The position numbers and the translations under genes are program-made. A model generated the notes under the pieces. The model saw only the letters and a program-made list of their open reading frames with translations, was not told the origin of the DNA and made no database searches. A DNA stretch of 64,000 nt from Candidatus Manganitrophus sp. (lineage in GTDB: Bacteria; Nitrospirota; Nitrospiria; SBBL01; Manganitrophaceae), in the NCBI GenBank assembly GCA_028865235.1, contig CP114561.1:3678001-3742000 (forward strand), given 5' to 3'. Shown one piece after another: positions 53,210 through 63,863 of the stretch; position 1 is the stretch's first letter; every line of letters starts with the position of its first letter.

Positions 53210-55968
53210 ATGCCGGAGGAAAGGGAAGTCTACCAGGAAGAGACGTTGGTCAATCACGATCTGGTGAAGCGCTGGGCCTATGCGACGCTGGTGTGGCTGA
53301 CCTTGTACCCGATCGTCGGCGTGATCCTCTCGATTAAGTTCCACCATCCGAACTTCCTCAACGAAATTTCCTGGTTTTCTTTCGGACGACTCCGTCCGGT
53401 CCATGTCAACGGCGTCATCTTCGGCGCCTTCTCGACCGGCTTTATTGCACTGCTCTACTACTTCGTTCCCCGAATCTGCGGCGTCCGGCTCTACAAGGAA
53501 CAGTGGGGATATCTTGCCTTCTGGCTCTGGAATGCCGCGATCCTGTCGGGAAGCATCGCCTTGATGGCGGGATTCAACAAAGGGATCGAGGCGGGGGAAT
53601 ATCCCGTCTGGGTGGGCGTCTTGATCATGATCGTTTTGGTGATGACGACCCTCCAGGTCTATGGGACGGTCTTTCGGCGGCGGGAACGCAGGGTCTATGT
53701 CGCCCTCTGGTATGCAATGGCCGCTCTGATCTGGACGGCGATGAATTATCCCCTCGGAAATTTCATTCTCCCGTTCTGGATCAACGGCGTCAACAGCGCC
53801 GCGCTCCACGGCCTCTATATCCACTATGTCGTCGGGCTCTGGATCACCCCGGCCGGTTTGGCGCTGATCTACTTTTTCCTCCCCAGCAGCGTGAGAAACC
53901 CCCTCTATTCCCACAAGCTCTCCCTGATCGGTTTTTGGAGCATCGCCTTTCTCTATCCCTTTCTCGGGATCCACCACTACCTCTACAGCCCGATCGCGGA
54001 GTGGACGCAGACGGTCGCCATCGCTTATGGGATTCTTCTGATCATCCCGGTCTGGACGGTGACGACGAACTTCTTCGGGACGATGGTCGGAAAGTGGCAT
54101 CTCCTGGCCGGGAAGCGGTCGTACGACTATGCGGCGAAGTTTCTGATCCTGGGAGCGGTGAATTACTTCGTCGGCTGTTTTCAAGGCTCGGTCGAAGCGC
54201 TCCGGCGGATGCAGCAGTTGACCCACTTCAACGACTTTACCATCTCCCACTCCCATATGACCGTCTTCGGGACATTCGTGATTTGGGTGATGGGAGGGCT
54301 TTATTACATCTGGCCCCGAATCACCGGGCGCGAGCTCTGGAGCTGGCGGTTGGCGAGTTGGCATTTCTGGCTGGTCCTCTTCGGGGGAGGGATGATGGGG
54401 GTGATTTTGGCCGCGATGGGCTTCATGCAGGGGGCGATGCTCGAACATGGGGTCCATTTCACCGACAGTGTCGTGGCGATGAAGCCGTGGTGGGAGGCGC
54501 GGACCCTCTCCGGTATGGCGATGGACGTCGGGATGGCGCTCTTTTTCTACAATCTCTGGCGGAGCGCGCGCGATGGGGCGCCGATCGAGACGACCCCGGT
54601 CTCTCCCCGTCCGACGGCGGAGGCGCGGGCGCCGATGCATGCATCGGGACCGCTCGAGCGGCCCTCCGCCATCATCCTGATCGCCGGGGTGGCGTTTTTT
54701 CTCCTGGCGATCGTCGTTCAATGGCTGATGCCGATTGCGTTGGAGTCGAATTATGAGTCGCCCGTCCGGACGGTGCAGGGGATACAAATCTTGCCGACCG
54801 ATTACACCGAGCAAGAAAAGCTCGGTCGGAAGGTCTATATCCGGGAAGGGTGCTGGTATTGCCATTCGCAGTATATCCGCCCCGTGACCGGAGAGGACAA
54901 TCGTTGGGGTCCGGTTTCTCAGGCGGGCGAGTATACCTATGACATTCCCCATCTCTTTGGCACCCGTCGAATCGGACCTGATTTATTCCGCGTCGGGCGA
55001 AAGTATGGAGATGACTGGCACGTGGCCCATCATTGGGAGCCCCGCGCGGTCGTTCCCGATTCGATCATGCCCTCCTTTCGGTGGTTGTTCAAGCCAGCCG
55101 ATGCGAACGGCGCTCCGCAGATGACGGATGAGGGAAAGGCGCTCATCGCCTATCTCCAAAAGCTGGGCACTCAAATCGGCGACTGGCGGGAGGAATTTCT
55201 TCCGATCAGTGTCAAGGCCGGTACCGCGCTTGATCCGAAGGGGGAGGTCTTCGAAATCGGAAAGCGGGTCTATGCGCGCCGCTGCACCGGCTGCCATGGG
55301 GAGAAAGGGGACGGCAACGGCCCGTCGGCCCGATTTTTGGTTCCGAAGCCGCGCGATTTCACCCGCGGGATCTTCAAGTTCCGCTCCACCGGGGGGAGAA
55401 TACCCTGCCGCTCGATGCCGATCTCTACCGGACCGTCACGCATGGCTTGTGGGGAACCGCGATGCCGGCTTGGCATGAGATTTCGGAGCTGGAGCGCGCG
55501 TCGGTCGTTCAATACATCAAGATCTTCTCCGACCGATGGAAGAACGAGGCCGTCCCTCCTCCAATTACGATTCCGCCTGAGCCGCCGGCCGGTTCCGCGT
55601 CGGTTGATCGGGGAAGAGCGGTTTATGCCGAGGCGGGTTGTCTCGGCTGCCACGGGCTTCAGGGAAAAGGGGACGGCCCGTTGGCGCCGATCCTGCGCGA
55701 CGTCTGGGGAAATTCGGTCCGTCCGGCGAACTTCACCCTCCCGGCGGGGGCGCCGGGAGGGGTCAAACTGGGGCACGATGCCAGGCATCTTTTCACTGTG
55801 GTGATGACCGGGGTCGGCGGAACGCCGATGGAGGCTTTCTCAAAGCGGCTGACGCCGGAGCAGGTCTGGGATGTCGTCCACTTTGTCCGGTCCCTTTACC
55901 TTCAGGCGCAAGAGGAATTTTTGGAGAAGCGACGCATGGGAGCATCGGTGCAGACGGCGCGACGCTGA
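53210..55968 (+). CDS. cbb3-type cytochrome oxidase, CcoN-CcoO fused with two further cytochrome c domains
   Basis: About 919 residues. Residues ~15-460 are a CcoN-type subunit with twelve-helix character and the ligand histidines: RPVHVNGVIFGAF, ALHGLYIHYVVGLW, FLGIHHYLYSP, and ISHSHMTVFGTF. A helix (IILIAGVAFFLLAIVVQWL) starts a CcoO part with the first heme site CWYCH (near residue 547) and later methionine VVPDSIMPSFRWLF. Two more c-type domains carry CTGCH (near residue 690) and CLGCH (near residue 810), comparable to CcoP. Thus all catalytic parts lie on one chain. A frameshift near 55392 lies in GGGGGG between the second and third heme. It terminates oxygen at high affinity and pumps protons. 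Confidence 0.9.
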
Positions 55969-55989
55969 CCTGTTCTGTCGGGGTGTCAG

Positions 55990-56166
55990 ATGGAAATCAC
56001 CTGGATCAATTATCTGGTCGGGATGCTGGTCTCGCTGGCCGCCTGGTTTGTTTTTCTTTGGGCCATCCGCGACGGGCAGTTCCGCGAAACGGAAGAGACC
56101 GCCCGGCGAATGCTCGAGAATGAGGTATCCGAAGAGGGAGCCGATGGAACCGAAAAAAGAGCATGA
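55990..56166 (+). CDS. Small oxidase-associated membrane protein (CcoQ-like)
   Basis: 58 residues starting MEITWINYLVGMLVSLAAWF with one membrane helix (FVFLWAIRDGQ) and an acidic C-terminus. Size, position 21 bases after the oxidase gene and single helix match CcoQ/CcoS-type accessory subunits. Overlaps the next start by 23 bases in another frame. Confidence 0.7.
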   Translation: MEITWINYLVGMLVSLAAWFVFLWAIRDGQFRETEETARRMLENEVSEEGADGTEKRA

Positions 56167-56353
56167 GGAAGATCGTCACCGGCTGATGGAGAAGGTCGGC
56201 CTGGAAAAGGATTCGCATCTCCACCAAGATTACGAGTACGCCTCGGGGATCGTGGAGCGGGCCGGTATTGTTCCGCGTTGGTTGAAGGTCGTTTATGTCT
56301 CTCTCGTTGTCTGGGCGATTTACTATATCATCCGATACTGGTCCGGCGAGTAG
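56144..56353 (+). CDS. Small single-helix membrane protein of the oxidase operon
   Basis: 69 residues, MEPKKEHEEDRHRLMEKVG, with a C-terminal helix VVYVSLVVWAIYYIIRYW. It looks like the N-terminal anchor of CcoP without its cytochrome domain. Its start lies inside the preceding small gene. Probably an oxidase subunit or assembly partner. Confidence 0.7.
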   Translation: MEPKKEHEEDRHRLMEKVGLEKDSHLHQDYEYASGIVERAGIVPRWLKVVYVSLVVWAIYYIIRYWSGE

Positions 56354-56376
56354 AGGCGATAGAAGAGGAGATCGAT

Positions 56377-56589
56377 GTGAAGGTGCTCATTTATGTCAAT
56401 CTGATCGTCGGGGCATGGTTGATCGTCTCGCCGTTTCTCTTCAGCTATAGGTACGATACGGCCGAATTTTGGAACAGCGAGGTGATCGGCGTCATGCTGA
56501 TCATCATCACCGGCGTGATCGGATTTTCGGTGCCGCGGCAGAATCGCGAGACGCCTCTCTCGCAGGTGGAGCGGCGAAAGCGCGCGTAG
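56377..56589 (+). CDS. SPW-repeat-type small membrane protein
   Basis: 70 residues from GTG 56377 behind AGAGGAG. Two hydrophobic stretches, LIVGAWLIVSPFLFSY and VIGVMLIIITGVIGF, the former with the SPW-repeat pattern (here SPF). Last gene of the oxidase operon; function unknown. Confidence 0.7.
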   Translation: MKVLIYVNLIVGAWLIVSPFLFSYRYDTAEFWNSEVIGVMLIIITGVIGFSVPRQNRETPLSQVERRKRA

Positions 56590-56601
56590 CGCAGCGCTTC
56601 T

Positions 56602-57937
56602 TCAATCCAACTTGAAAGGGCTTTTCGCGTGCCGTAGGCTTTCGATTCGGTCGTTAGGCGGCTCCCTTGGCGAGGTTGGTATTTTTTCCGGCTGATACCG
56701 AAGAAGGGCTCCCATTCCTCCTGATTGTTCGAGAAGCGGGTGGCGGGGCACATAGGCGATCTGAGCGCTCTGCGAGATCGCCTGCTCGATCGTTTCCTCC
56801 ACCAGATCGGCCACCGGATCGGTCGGGACGCCGCATTCGGGACAAGCCGGGTCGCCCGCATTCAGATGCCCGCAAGAGGGACAACGCGCACCGGCCAAAT
56901 CGACCCCCTCCTGAACGACCAGGGTCTGGACCGCCCCTTGTCCCAACGCGTGCAGGGTCGGCCCCACACCGAAGACCCCCAGCCCATACGGCTGATTCGC
57001 TTCGGCGATCTGTTTGAGCAGTTGATCCTTCTGGCTCCATTCGACCTCTTGAATCAGTCTCAGCGTTTCTTCATAAACCTCGGGAAGGGAGAGCTTCGGG
57101 TCGGATTTGATCCGGCCGATGATCCGCTCCTTTAAATCGTGATGGAGCGTCTCCTCGAACCCGGACCGGTTTTCCTCTTGGCCGCCGACGATGAGCCAAT
57201 CGAAGTGATGATCCCGAAAATAAGTGGAAGTGATGTCGGCGATCCGTTTGAAGTGGTGCCGGACGTGGCTTCCAACGTGGCGCTCGATTTTCCTTTCGGC
57301 CAGTCCGTAGACGCCGCTTTCCGAATTTCCACCTCCGACGGGACTGTCCGATCTTCTCCCCCGCCGCTCAATCCGCCGTTCCGCGAGACCGTACTCTTCC
57401 ATCGACTTGTATTCCTTGCTGGAAGGATCGTGCACTTTCCCGGGGATCTCGTCGTAAATTTCAGAGTGTTCGGTGATTTCTCCCAGGTAGACTTCAAAAA
57501 TGCGGGCCCGCTCCTGGCTGACAAGGACGACTGCATATTTCGGATATTGATCGAGGAGGGCGGTGAGGGGAAGGGTATAAGGGTGCGGAAGGACAACCAG
57601 CTTTGATCGGAGAGGAACCGGAAAAGCGAGCGGAAGCCAGAGACCTTTTTGGGAGCAGGAGTAAATCAGCACCCCCCGGTGATGATTCCGCTCGAACCGA
57701 TTGCCGAGGTATCCTTCCATCTTCTCGAAATCCTCCTCGATCGATTGCCGGATTTCCGGGGCGAGCGTCTTCGATTCCAAGTCGGTCCGGGTCTGCTTCA
57801 AAAGGTTTTTCAGGACGACCATGAATTCCTTCCGTTTTTGGAAAACGGCGGCCGTCGATGTTCAGGCTGAGGGTGCTGACCCATGTATTTCCGTTTTCAT
57901 AAGCGAGCAGCTCTTTTACGTCTTTCCATGAGATCAT
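56602..57937 (-). CDS. Bacterial eRF1-like protein (baeRF family 10 type), frameshifted at the start
   Basis: ATG 57937 behind AAAGGAGTGATC gives MISWKDVKELLAYENG; a slip near 57840 leads to VVLKNLLKQTRTDLE. The core shows VLIYSCSQKGLWLPLAFPVP, YPKYAVVLVSQERARIFEVY and HHFDWLIVGG, typical of the bacterial release-factor-like family, whose members lack the eukaryotic GGQ release motif. A zinc ribbon follows (CPSCGHLNAGDPACPECG) and the C-terminus ...GGMGALLRY; the final 30 residues may be an artefact. About 440 residues. Such proteins are thought to act on ribosomes or as stress factors. Confidence 0.8.
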
Positions 57938-57954
57938 GATCACTCCTTTCGAAA

Positions 57955-58119
57955 TCAAGCGGCCTTTCGGGGGGTTTGAGCAAAAAATCCGGTCATTCGT
58001 TGGTCGACGTCCCGACTTTGGCAACGGGGACAGATGAGATCGCCCCTGTCGTGTTCGGCGAGCGACATCTGTACGCTGAAGACCTCCTGACATTTTCGAC
58101 AGTGATATTCATAGATCAT
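57955..58119 (-). CDS. FmdB-type zinc-ribbon protein
   Basis: 54 residues (MIYEYHCRKCQEVFSV ... LICPRCQSRDVDQRM): Cys-x2-Cys twice, the FmdB/Zn-ribbon-8 pattern. The ATG at 58119 lies behind AAGGAGGCATCGATC. 17 bases before the eRF1-like gene, so probably the first gene of that operon. Confidence 0.8.
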   Translation of the reverse strand: MIYEYHCRKCQEVFSVQMSLAEHDRGDLICPRCQSRDVDQRMTGFFAQTPRKAA

Positions 58120-58329
58120 GATCGATGCCTCCTTCTGAGCAGGACATTAACAAATGGGTTCGACTTATTTTGGCAACTTTTAACGATTTGTGTCAATGCC
58201 TCATCCCGACCTTCCTACGGTTCTGCCTGAGGTTAGGCGCTTTTCCAATGCGGGCGAAGCGGGATAAACCCCTTCATACGGCGGAGATTTCTTCCCGACC
58301 GAGAGGGGGAGCGCGCGGCTTCAATCTTG

Positions 58330-58359
58330 TTGACAGGGGAGGGGGTGATCGGTTAATAT
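58330..58359 (+). promoter_or_regulatory. Promoter of the TPR lipoprotein gene
   Basis: Perfect TTGACA (58330-58335), 18-base spacer, TAATAT (58354-58359), 26 bases before the start codon. Confidence 0.75.
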
Positions 58360-58385
58360 GGGGCGTCTTTTAAGGGGGTTTTTTT

Positions 58386-59042
58386 ATGTTTTATTTCACA
58401 AAGTGGATGGTTTTCTTCCTCTTATTATTTGCCTCCTTTTCTTTCGTCGGCTGCCAAAAACAAGACGGGATGGCCGAGAATGTCGGCGCCGGCGCCCCTC
58501 CCCCGGTCCCTTCCGCCCCCGCCCCTGTCGGAGAGGCCGCCTCCTCCTCAGCCTCCGCGGAGTCGCCTCATGGATCGGGCGCTCCGGTTCCCTTCATGCA
58601 GAAGCTGGCCGAATACAAGGCGCGCCTTGAGAAAGATCCAAAAGATATCGAAGCGCTCGTCTTCATGGGGAACGCGAATTATGACATCCAGCGCTTTGAA
58701 AAAGCGAAAGAATTCTATCAGAAAGCGCTTGAGGTTGATCCCAACAACACCCACGTTCGGACCGATCTTGCGTCCTCTTACCGGAGTCTCGGCGAAACCG
58801 ATCAGGCATTGGAAGAGTTGAACAAGGTATTAAAGTCCGATCCGAAACATGAAGTCGCGCTATATAATTCCGGAATCATCCTTCTGAACGATAAAAATGA
58901 CGCCGAGAAAGCGACGGCGGCCTGGGAAAAGCTGGTTCAGCTCAAGCCGAACGATCCCCTTTCGCAAGAGCTGAAGAAGAAGATCAGCGAGTTAAAACAA
59001 ACCGGCAGCCCGTCGACCCCCTCCGCGACTCAACCGAAATAA
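58386..59042 (+). CDS. TPR-repeat lipoprotein
   Basis: 218 residues. Lipoprotein signal [12 protein letters not shown], a Pro/Ala/Ser linker ([15 protein letters not shown]), then three to four TPR units ([73 protein letters not shown]). Outer-membrane or periplasmic scaffold. ATG 58386; it is followed after 10 bases by the aldolase gene. Confidence 0.9.
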   Translation: MFYFTKWMVFFLLLFASFSFVGCQKQDGMAENVGAGAPPPVPSAPAPVGEAASSSASAESPHGSGAPVPFMQKLAEYKARLEKDPKDIEALVFMGNANYDIQRFEKAKEFYQKALEVDPNNTHVRTDLASSYRSLGETDQALEELNKVLKSDPKHEVALYNSGIILLNDKNDAEKATAAWEKLVQLKPNDPLSQELKKKISELKQTGSPSTPSATQPK

Positions 59043-59052
59043 GGAGCGTTGC

Positions 59053-59695
59053 ATGAAATTCTTTTTGGATTCCGCCAACATTTCCGAGATTAAAGAGTCT
59101 GTTGCGCTGGGATTGATTGATGGCATCACCACAAATCCTTCCCTGGTTGCAAAAGAGAAGAAGGATTTCAGGAAGCTGATCGAAGAGATCTGCCAGATCG
59201 TCGACGGACCGATCTCCGCGGAGGTGGTTGCGACAGACGAAGAGGGGATGGTTGAAGAGGGACGCTCCTTGCAAAGATCCACAAGAACGTTGTGGTGAAA
59301 GTGCCGATGACGGCGAACGGTTTGAAGGCGACCCGGCGTTTTGCAAAAGAAGGGATTCGGGTCAATGTCACCCTCATTTTCTCTCCGGCCCAGGCGCTCC
59401 TCGCTGCGAAGGCTGGCGCAACCTATGTCAGCCCCTTCATCGGCCGGCTCGACGACGTCGGCCAGGTCGGCATGGATCTGATCGATCAGATCGTCACCAT
59501 TTTTCGAATTACAATTTTAAGACCGAGGTCCTGGTCGCCAGCATTCGAAATCCGATCCATGTCATCGAGGCGGCCCAGATCGGGGCCCACGTCGCGACCA
59601 TGCCCTTCGCTGTCATTCAACAACTTCTCAAACATCCGCTCACCGACATCGGGCTGGCGAAATTCCTCGCCGATTGGGAGAAGACAAAGGGATAG
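59053..59695 (+). CDS. fsa: Fructose-6-phosphate aldolase / transaldolase-like, frameshifted
   Basis: Start ATG 59053 behind [42 protein letters not shown], the Schiff-base lysine in [43 protein letters not shown] and the C-terminal [16 protein letters not shown]. Two slips, near 59265 and near 59510. About 214 residues, the size of the small FSA/TalC group, which splits or transfers dihydroxyacetone units. Confidence 0.9.
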
Positions 59696-59706
59696 GTTCT
59701 GATCCC

Positions 59707-61044
59707 ATGAACCTTCCTCCTTCGGGAAAGAAATACCTCAAACAGATCATCCTTCCTCTCCTCGATGCGCTCGATCCGGGAGCGCTTCTTCAAAAGAAAA
59801 TTCGTGTTCGAAAAGGAACCATCGAATGGGACAGCCGTTCCTATCGCCTCAACCCCGATTCTTCCATCTATGTCATCGGGGCCGGGAAGGGATCGGCCCG
59901 CATGGCCCAAGAGTTGGAACGCCTCCTCGGGGATGCGATCACCGACGGGGCGATCGTCACTAAAGATGGATACGGCCTCCCATGCCAGAAAATTCGGATC
60001 ATCGAGGCGGGCCATCCGATTCCAGATGAGGCGGGAACAGCAGGAGCGAAAGAGATCCTTGCTCTCGCCCGCCGCGCAAACCGGGACGATCTCGTCATCG
60101 GCCTCTGGTCGGGTGGGGGATCGGCCCTCCTCCCGTTACCGATTTCCGGGATTTCCCTCCCAGCCAAACAGCAGGTCACCGATCTTCTTCTCCGCTCCGG
60201 TGCGGTGATTGGCGAGATCAATGCCGTCCGGAAGCATCTCTCGCAAATCAAAGGAGGTCAACTTGCCCGAGCGGTCGGCAACGCCCGGATGGTCAATTTT
60301 ATCCTCTCCGATGTGGTTGGAGACCGGCTCGATGTCATCGCCTCCGGTCCGACCGTGCCCGATCCGACGACTTTCAACGATGCAATCGAGATCTTGAAAC
60401 GATATCGCCTTTGGGATGAGATCGATTTCTCCGTCCGGCTTGCCTTAGAGGAAGGAGTGCGGGGGGAGCGGCCCGAAACGCCGAAGCGGCTCGGCCGTTG
60501 GATTGAAAACATTCTGATCGGAAACGGCGAAGCGGCTGTGAACGAAGCGGCCCGGCAATTGAGGCGGATGGGATTTCATCCTTACATTCTCACAAGTGTC
60601 CTTGAAGGGGAGTCACGCGAAGTCGCCAAGGTCCTTGTTGCGCTGGCCAAGGAGATCCAATCTCGTCGAAAGGGAAAGCCGGTTTGCTTCATTGCCGGTG
60701 GTGAAACGACGGTGACTGTCCGAGGCAAGGGGAAGGGAGGCCGGTGTCAGGAGTTTGCGCTTTCCGCCGCGCTTTCGCTGGCCGGAACGCGAGGGATCAC
60801 GGCGGCGGCGTTCTCGACGGACGGGACCGACGGGCCCACCGACGCGGCGGGGGCGGTCGCTACCGGGGAGACGGTGCAGCGGGCGACACGGAAGAGGATG
60901 GACCCTCGGATGGCGCTGGCTGAGAACGACGCGTATTCCTTTTTTGATGCGCTCGGGGATCTGATCCGAACCGGTCCGACGCGAACCCACCTAAACGATC
61001 TTTATCTTTTGTTCATCCCGAGCGCTTCCGCTGAGGAGAATTAG
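59707..61044 (+). CDS. Glycerate 2-kinase (MOFRL family)
   Basis: 445 residues, intact. IYVIGAGKGSARMAQELE, AIVTKDGYG, GLWSGGGSALLPLP, VRKHLSQIKGGQLA, NFILSDVVGDRLDVIASGPTVPDP, and the MOFRL segment GTDGPTDAAGA fit the GckA-type kinase that phosphorylates D-glycerate at position 2. Downstream of the F6P aldolase by 11 bases, so likely one operon; together with the glycolate-type oxidase it suggests use of C2/C3 acids. Confidence 0.92.
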   Translation: MNLPPSGKKYLKQIILPLLDALDPGALLQKKIRVRKGTIEWDSRSYRLNPDSSIYVIGAGKGSARMAQELERLLGDAITDGAIVTKDGYGLPCQKIRIIEAGHPIPDEAGTAGAKEILALARRANRDDLVIGLWSGGGSALLPLPISGISLPAKQQVTDLLLRSGAVIGEINAVRKHLSQIKGGQLARAVGNARMVNFILSDVVGDRLDVIASGPTVPDPTTFNDAIEILKRYRLWDEIDFSVRLALEEGVRGERPETPKRLGRWIENILIGNGEAAVNEAARQLRRMGFHPYILTSVLEGESREVAKVLVALAKEIQSRRKGKPVCFIAGGETTVTVRGKGKGGRCQEFALSAALSLAGTRGITAAAFSTDGTDGPTDAAGAVATGETVQRATRKRMDPRMALAENDAYSFFDALGDLIRTGPTRTHLNDLYLLFIPSASAEEN

Positions 61045-61206
61045 ATTGATTCAACTTTTCCCCAATGAAGGAGAAGGATAGGATGGGTATGGAGCACACC
61101 GACCAGGTATGCCTCAAGCTCAACCTTCGTGTCATAAGTTGATTGTTTAGAGGGGATTATATTAGGATAGTTGAGTGTCGAAAATCTCATACAAAGGGAG
61201 AACTCG

Positions 61207-62760
61207 ATGACCCAGCAACCATCCGTCCGTTTGTCGACCGGCATTGCCGGCCTGGATGAAATTCTCCAGGGAGGGCTGATCCCCGCCAGGACCTATATGG
61301 TGCGCGGGAAGCCGGGAATGGGAAAAACCATCCTCGGCCTTCATTTTCTCAAAGACGGCGCGACAAAAGGGGAAAAGGTGCTGCTGATTACCCTGGGGGA
61401 AGCGGAGGGGCAGATCCGTAAAAACGCATCGACCTTGGGGTTGGATCTATCCGGCGTTTCTTTTCTCGATCTGAGTCCTTCCCCTGAATTTTTCTCCGAA
61501 GTAAAAACGTACGACATCTTTTCCCCCGCCGATGTGGAAAGAGCGCCGACCACCCAAAAGATTATTGAAAAAATCGAACAGATCAAACCACAACGCGTTC
61601 TGATCGACGCGATCACGCAGTTCCGGTATCTCTCCCCCGACCCCTTCCAGTTCCGAAAACAGGTCCTCTCCTTTCTTCAGTTTCTCACCTCTCGAAAGAT
61701 CACCGTTCTCTTCACCTCCGAGGGAACCGCCTCGGTTCCGGATGATGATTTGGAATTTATGTGTGATGGGGCGATCCACCTCGAAATGTCGGACCGGCAA
61801 CGGAGTCTCTGCGTGACCAAATTCCGAGGCTCCGGCTTCCGAGGCGGCTGCCACACCCTCCGGCTGACCGATTCGGGGATCGTCGTTTCGCCCCGCCTCA
61901 TTCCGGAAGCGCACCAGAGGGAGTTCATCGCCGAGTCGATCTCTTCGGGAGTGCCCCACCTGGACGATCTTCTGCACGGCGGTCTGGAGCGCGGCACCAT
62001 TACCATGGTGACCGGTCCCAGCGGCGTCGGAAAAACGACCCTCGGCGTTCAGTTCATGAAGGAAGCGGCGGCCAGGGGCGAGCGCTCGGTCATCTACCTT
62101 TTTGAGGAGGCTGCGGAGACGCTTCTGCACCGGTCGGAGTCGATTGGTGTCCCAATTAAAAAAATGCTTGATCGGGGGACCCTCTCGGTGGTTCAGGTAG
62201 AGCCGCTTCAGTTTGCTCCGGATGAGTTTGCAAACCTGGTCCGGAAAGAGGTCGAGGAAAAAAATACACGGATCGTCATGATCGATGGGGTTTCCGGCTA
62301 TCGGCTTTCCGTCCGGGGAGAAGATTTAATCAGCCATCTGCACGCCCTCTGCAGATATTTAAAAAACATGGGGGTCACGATCATTCTGATGAATGAGACC
62401 GAGGAGATTACCGGTGACTTTCGCGCGACCGAAAAGGGAATAAGCTACCTGGCCGACAACGTGGTCTTTCTGCGCTACCTGGAATTAAACGGCGAGCTGC
62501 GAAAGGCGATCGGGGTCTTGAAGAAACGTCTGACCGATTTCGAGAAGACCCTTCGAGAAATGGAGATTACCAAGGAGGGGATCAAGATTGGTGCGCCAAT
62601 GGTCGAGCTGCGGGGGATCCTGAGGGGTATTCCTGAATGGATCAACGTCCCCAAAAAAAGAGATGATAGAAGGGGGGCCCGCCGTCCGGCTTCTAATCAT
62701 CCAACAAAAGAGGCCTCCCGATCCAATCCAAAAGATCCGAGGGGACACCGGGAAAGGTAG
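61207..62760 (+). CDS. Double-domain KaiC-like RecA ATPase
   Basis: 517 residues. Two RecA cores: domain 1 with Walker A GKPGMGKTI, domain 2 with GPSGVGKTT. In the clock protein KaiC both domains carry a catalytic Glu-Glu pair; here domain 2 has it (YLFEEAAET) while domain 1 has LITLGEAEGQ. Walker B-like strands end in RVLIDAITQFRY and IVMIDGVSGYRL. The C-terminal tail is basic (PKKRDDRRGARRP). ATG 61207 behind GGGAGAACTCG. Neighbouring kinase and receiver genes suggest signalling, not a clock; there is no kaiA or kaiB here. Confidence 0.9.
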   Translation: MTQQPSVRLSTGIAGLDEILQGGLIPARTYMVRGKPGMGKTILGLHFLKDGATKGEKVLLITLGEAEGQIRKNASTLGLDLSGVSFLDLSPSPEFFSEVKTYDIFSPADVERAPTTQKIIEKIEQIKPQRVLIDAITQFRYLSPDPFQFRKQVLSFLQFLTSRKITVLFTSEGTASVPDDDLEFMCDGAIHLEMSDRQRSLCVTKFRGSGFRGGCHTLRLTDSGIVVSPRLIPEAHQREFIAESISSGVPHLDDLLHGGLERGTITMVTGPSGVGKTTLGVQFMKEAAARGERSVIYLFEEAAETLLHRSESIGVPIKKMLDRGTLSVVQVEPLQFAPDEFANLVRKEVEEKNTRIVMIDGVSGYRLSVRGEDLISHLHALCRYLKNMGVTIILMNETEEITGDFRATEKGISYLADNVVFLRYLELNGELRKAIGVLKKRLTDFEKTLREMEITKEGIKIGAPMVELRGILRGIPEWINVPKKRDDRRGARRPASNHPTKEASRSNPKDPRGHRER

Positions 62761-62795
62761 CGCGCCGCCGGATCGAATGTTTTTGAACAAGGCTT

Positions 62796-63863
62796 ATGAG
62801 CCACATTTTACTTTTGATTGATCATCCTGAGAATCGCCGCTTGTTGGCAGAGTGGTTACAGAAGCGGTACCAGGTCACTCTGGCCGATTCGAAAGAGGCT
62901 CTCCACCAACCCTTTGATTTGGGAATGATCGACGGCCCGGCACTCAGCCGTTTATCGAAAGAGGTCCAAACGAGAAAAGCGGCGGAGCGTCCCCGCTTTC
63001 TTCCATTTATCCTCGCCGTATCCCGACCGGATGTCAATCTCTTCAAGCAGCATCTTTGGGAGAGTGTCGACGAGCTGATCATTCATCCGGTCGATCAGGT
63101 GGAATTGCAGGTTCGGATCGAAGTGCTTTTGCGTTCACGGCAATTTTCATCGGAGCTCAAGTTACGCAATGATGATCTGGAGGCGTATTCCCAAGCACTG
63201 ATGCATGATCTTCGGGCGCCGGTCCGGGCCGTCGGCAGCTTTGCGAAATTATTGGTCGAGGAGCAGAAAGAAAAACTCGATGAGCGGGGGAAGCATCACC
63301 TCGATCGGATTCAGTCGGTCGCCGAGCAGGCGTGGGACATGATCGACGCATTGCTCAACTTTTCCCGTTTGGAACGAAAAGAGATCACCCTGCGAACGGT
63401 TCGGCTCGATTCCGTCATCGAGTCCTGCCTAAGAGACTTGCAAGAAGAGATCGAAGCGGCAAATGCCCAGGTCGTCATCCAAGGAGATCTTGTTCCCATT
63501 CAGGCGGACACCACTCTGCTCAAGATGGCTTTAACAGATCTTCTCTCGAATGCCATTAAATATGTATCCCCCGGAACGCGGCCGCATGTCATTCTTTCCA
63601 CTTCGATGATGCCACCCAGGTGCCGTATTCAAATTCAGGACAATGGGATCGGCATTTCGTCCGAAAATCAACGGCGTATTTTTTCACCCTTTGTCCGCCT
63701 TCACAGTGTGGAGGAATATCCGGGGATCGGACTGGGGCTTTCGACTGTCCAAAAAGTAGTCGAAATGATGGGTGGTCAGGCCGGCGTCGAATCCGTTTCA
63801 GACCGGGGGAGCCTATTTTGGATCGAACTGGGTCTCGGGAACGAAGAAAAACATGGAAATTAG
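62796..63863 (+). CDS. Histidine kinase with divergent receiver-like N-terminus
   Basis: 355 residues. Residues 1-~115 have the receiver fold pattern (ILLLIDHPENRRLLAEWL, DLGMIDGPAL, and HPVDQVELQVRI) but lack the usual acidic pair after strand 1, so phosphorylation is doubtful. Then HisKA with LMHDLRAPVRAVGSFAKLL, and HATPase (TDLLSNAIKYVSPG, IQDNGIGISSE, GIGLGLSTVQK). Soluble. 35 bases after the KaiC-like gene; it overlaps the next gene by 11 bases, so a three-gene operon is likely. Confidence 0.9.
   Translation: MSHILLLIDHPENRRLLAEWLQKRYQVTLADSKEALHQPFDLGMIDGPALSRLSKEVQTRKAAERPRFLPFILAVSRPDVNLFKQHLWESVDELIIHPVDQVELQVRIEVLLRSRQFSSELKLRNDDLEAYSQALMHDLRAPVRAVGSFAKLLVEEQKEKLDERGKHHLDRIQSVAEQAWDMIDALLNFSRLERKEITLRTVRLDSVIESCLRDLQEEIEAANAQVVIQGDLVPIQADTTLLKMALTDLLSNAIKYVSPGTRPHVILSTSMMPPRCRIQIQDNGIGISSENQRRIFSPFVRLHSVEEYPGIGLGLSTVQKVVEMMGGQAGVESVSDRGSLFWIELGLGNEEKHGN

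Noticed and set aside
53177..54952. 591-codon open frame on the minus strand
   Set aside because: Antisense to the oxidase gene, very rich in Asp/Arg/His.
61207..62760. Circadian clock kaiC
   Set aside because: No kaiA or kaiB in the window and domain 1 lacks the Glu-Glu pair; KaiC-like ATPase is the safer name.
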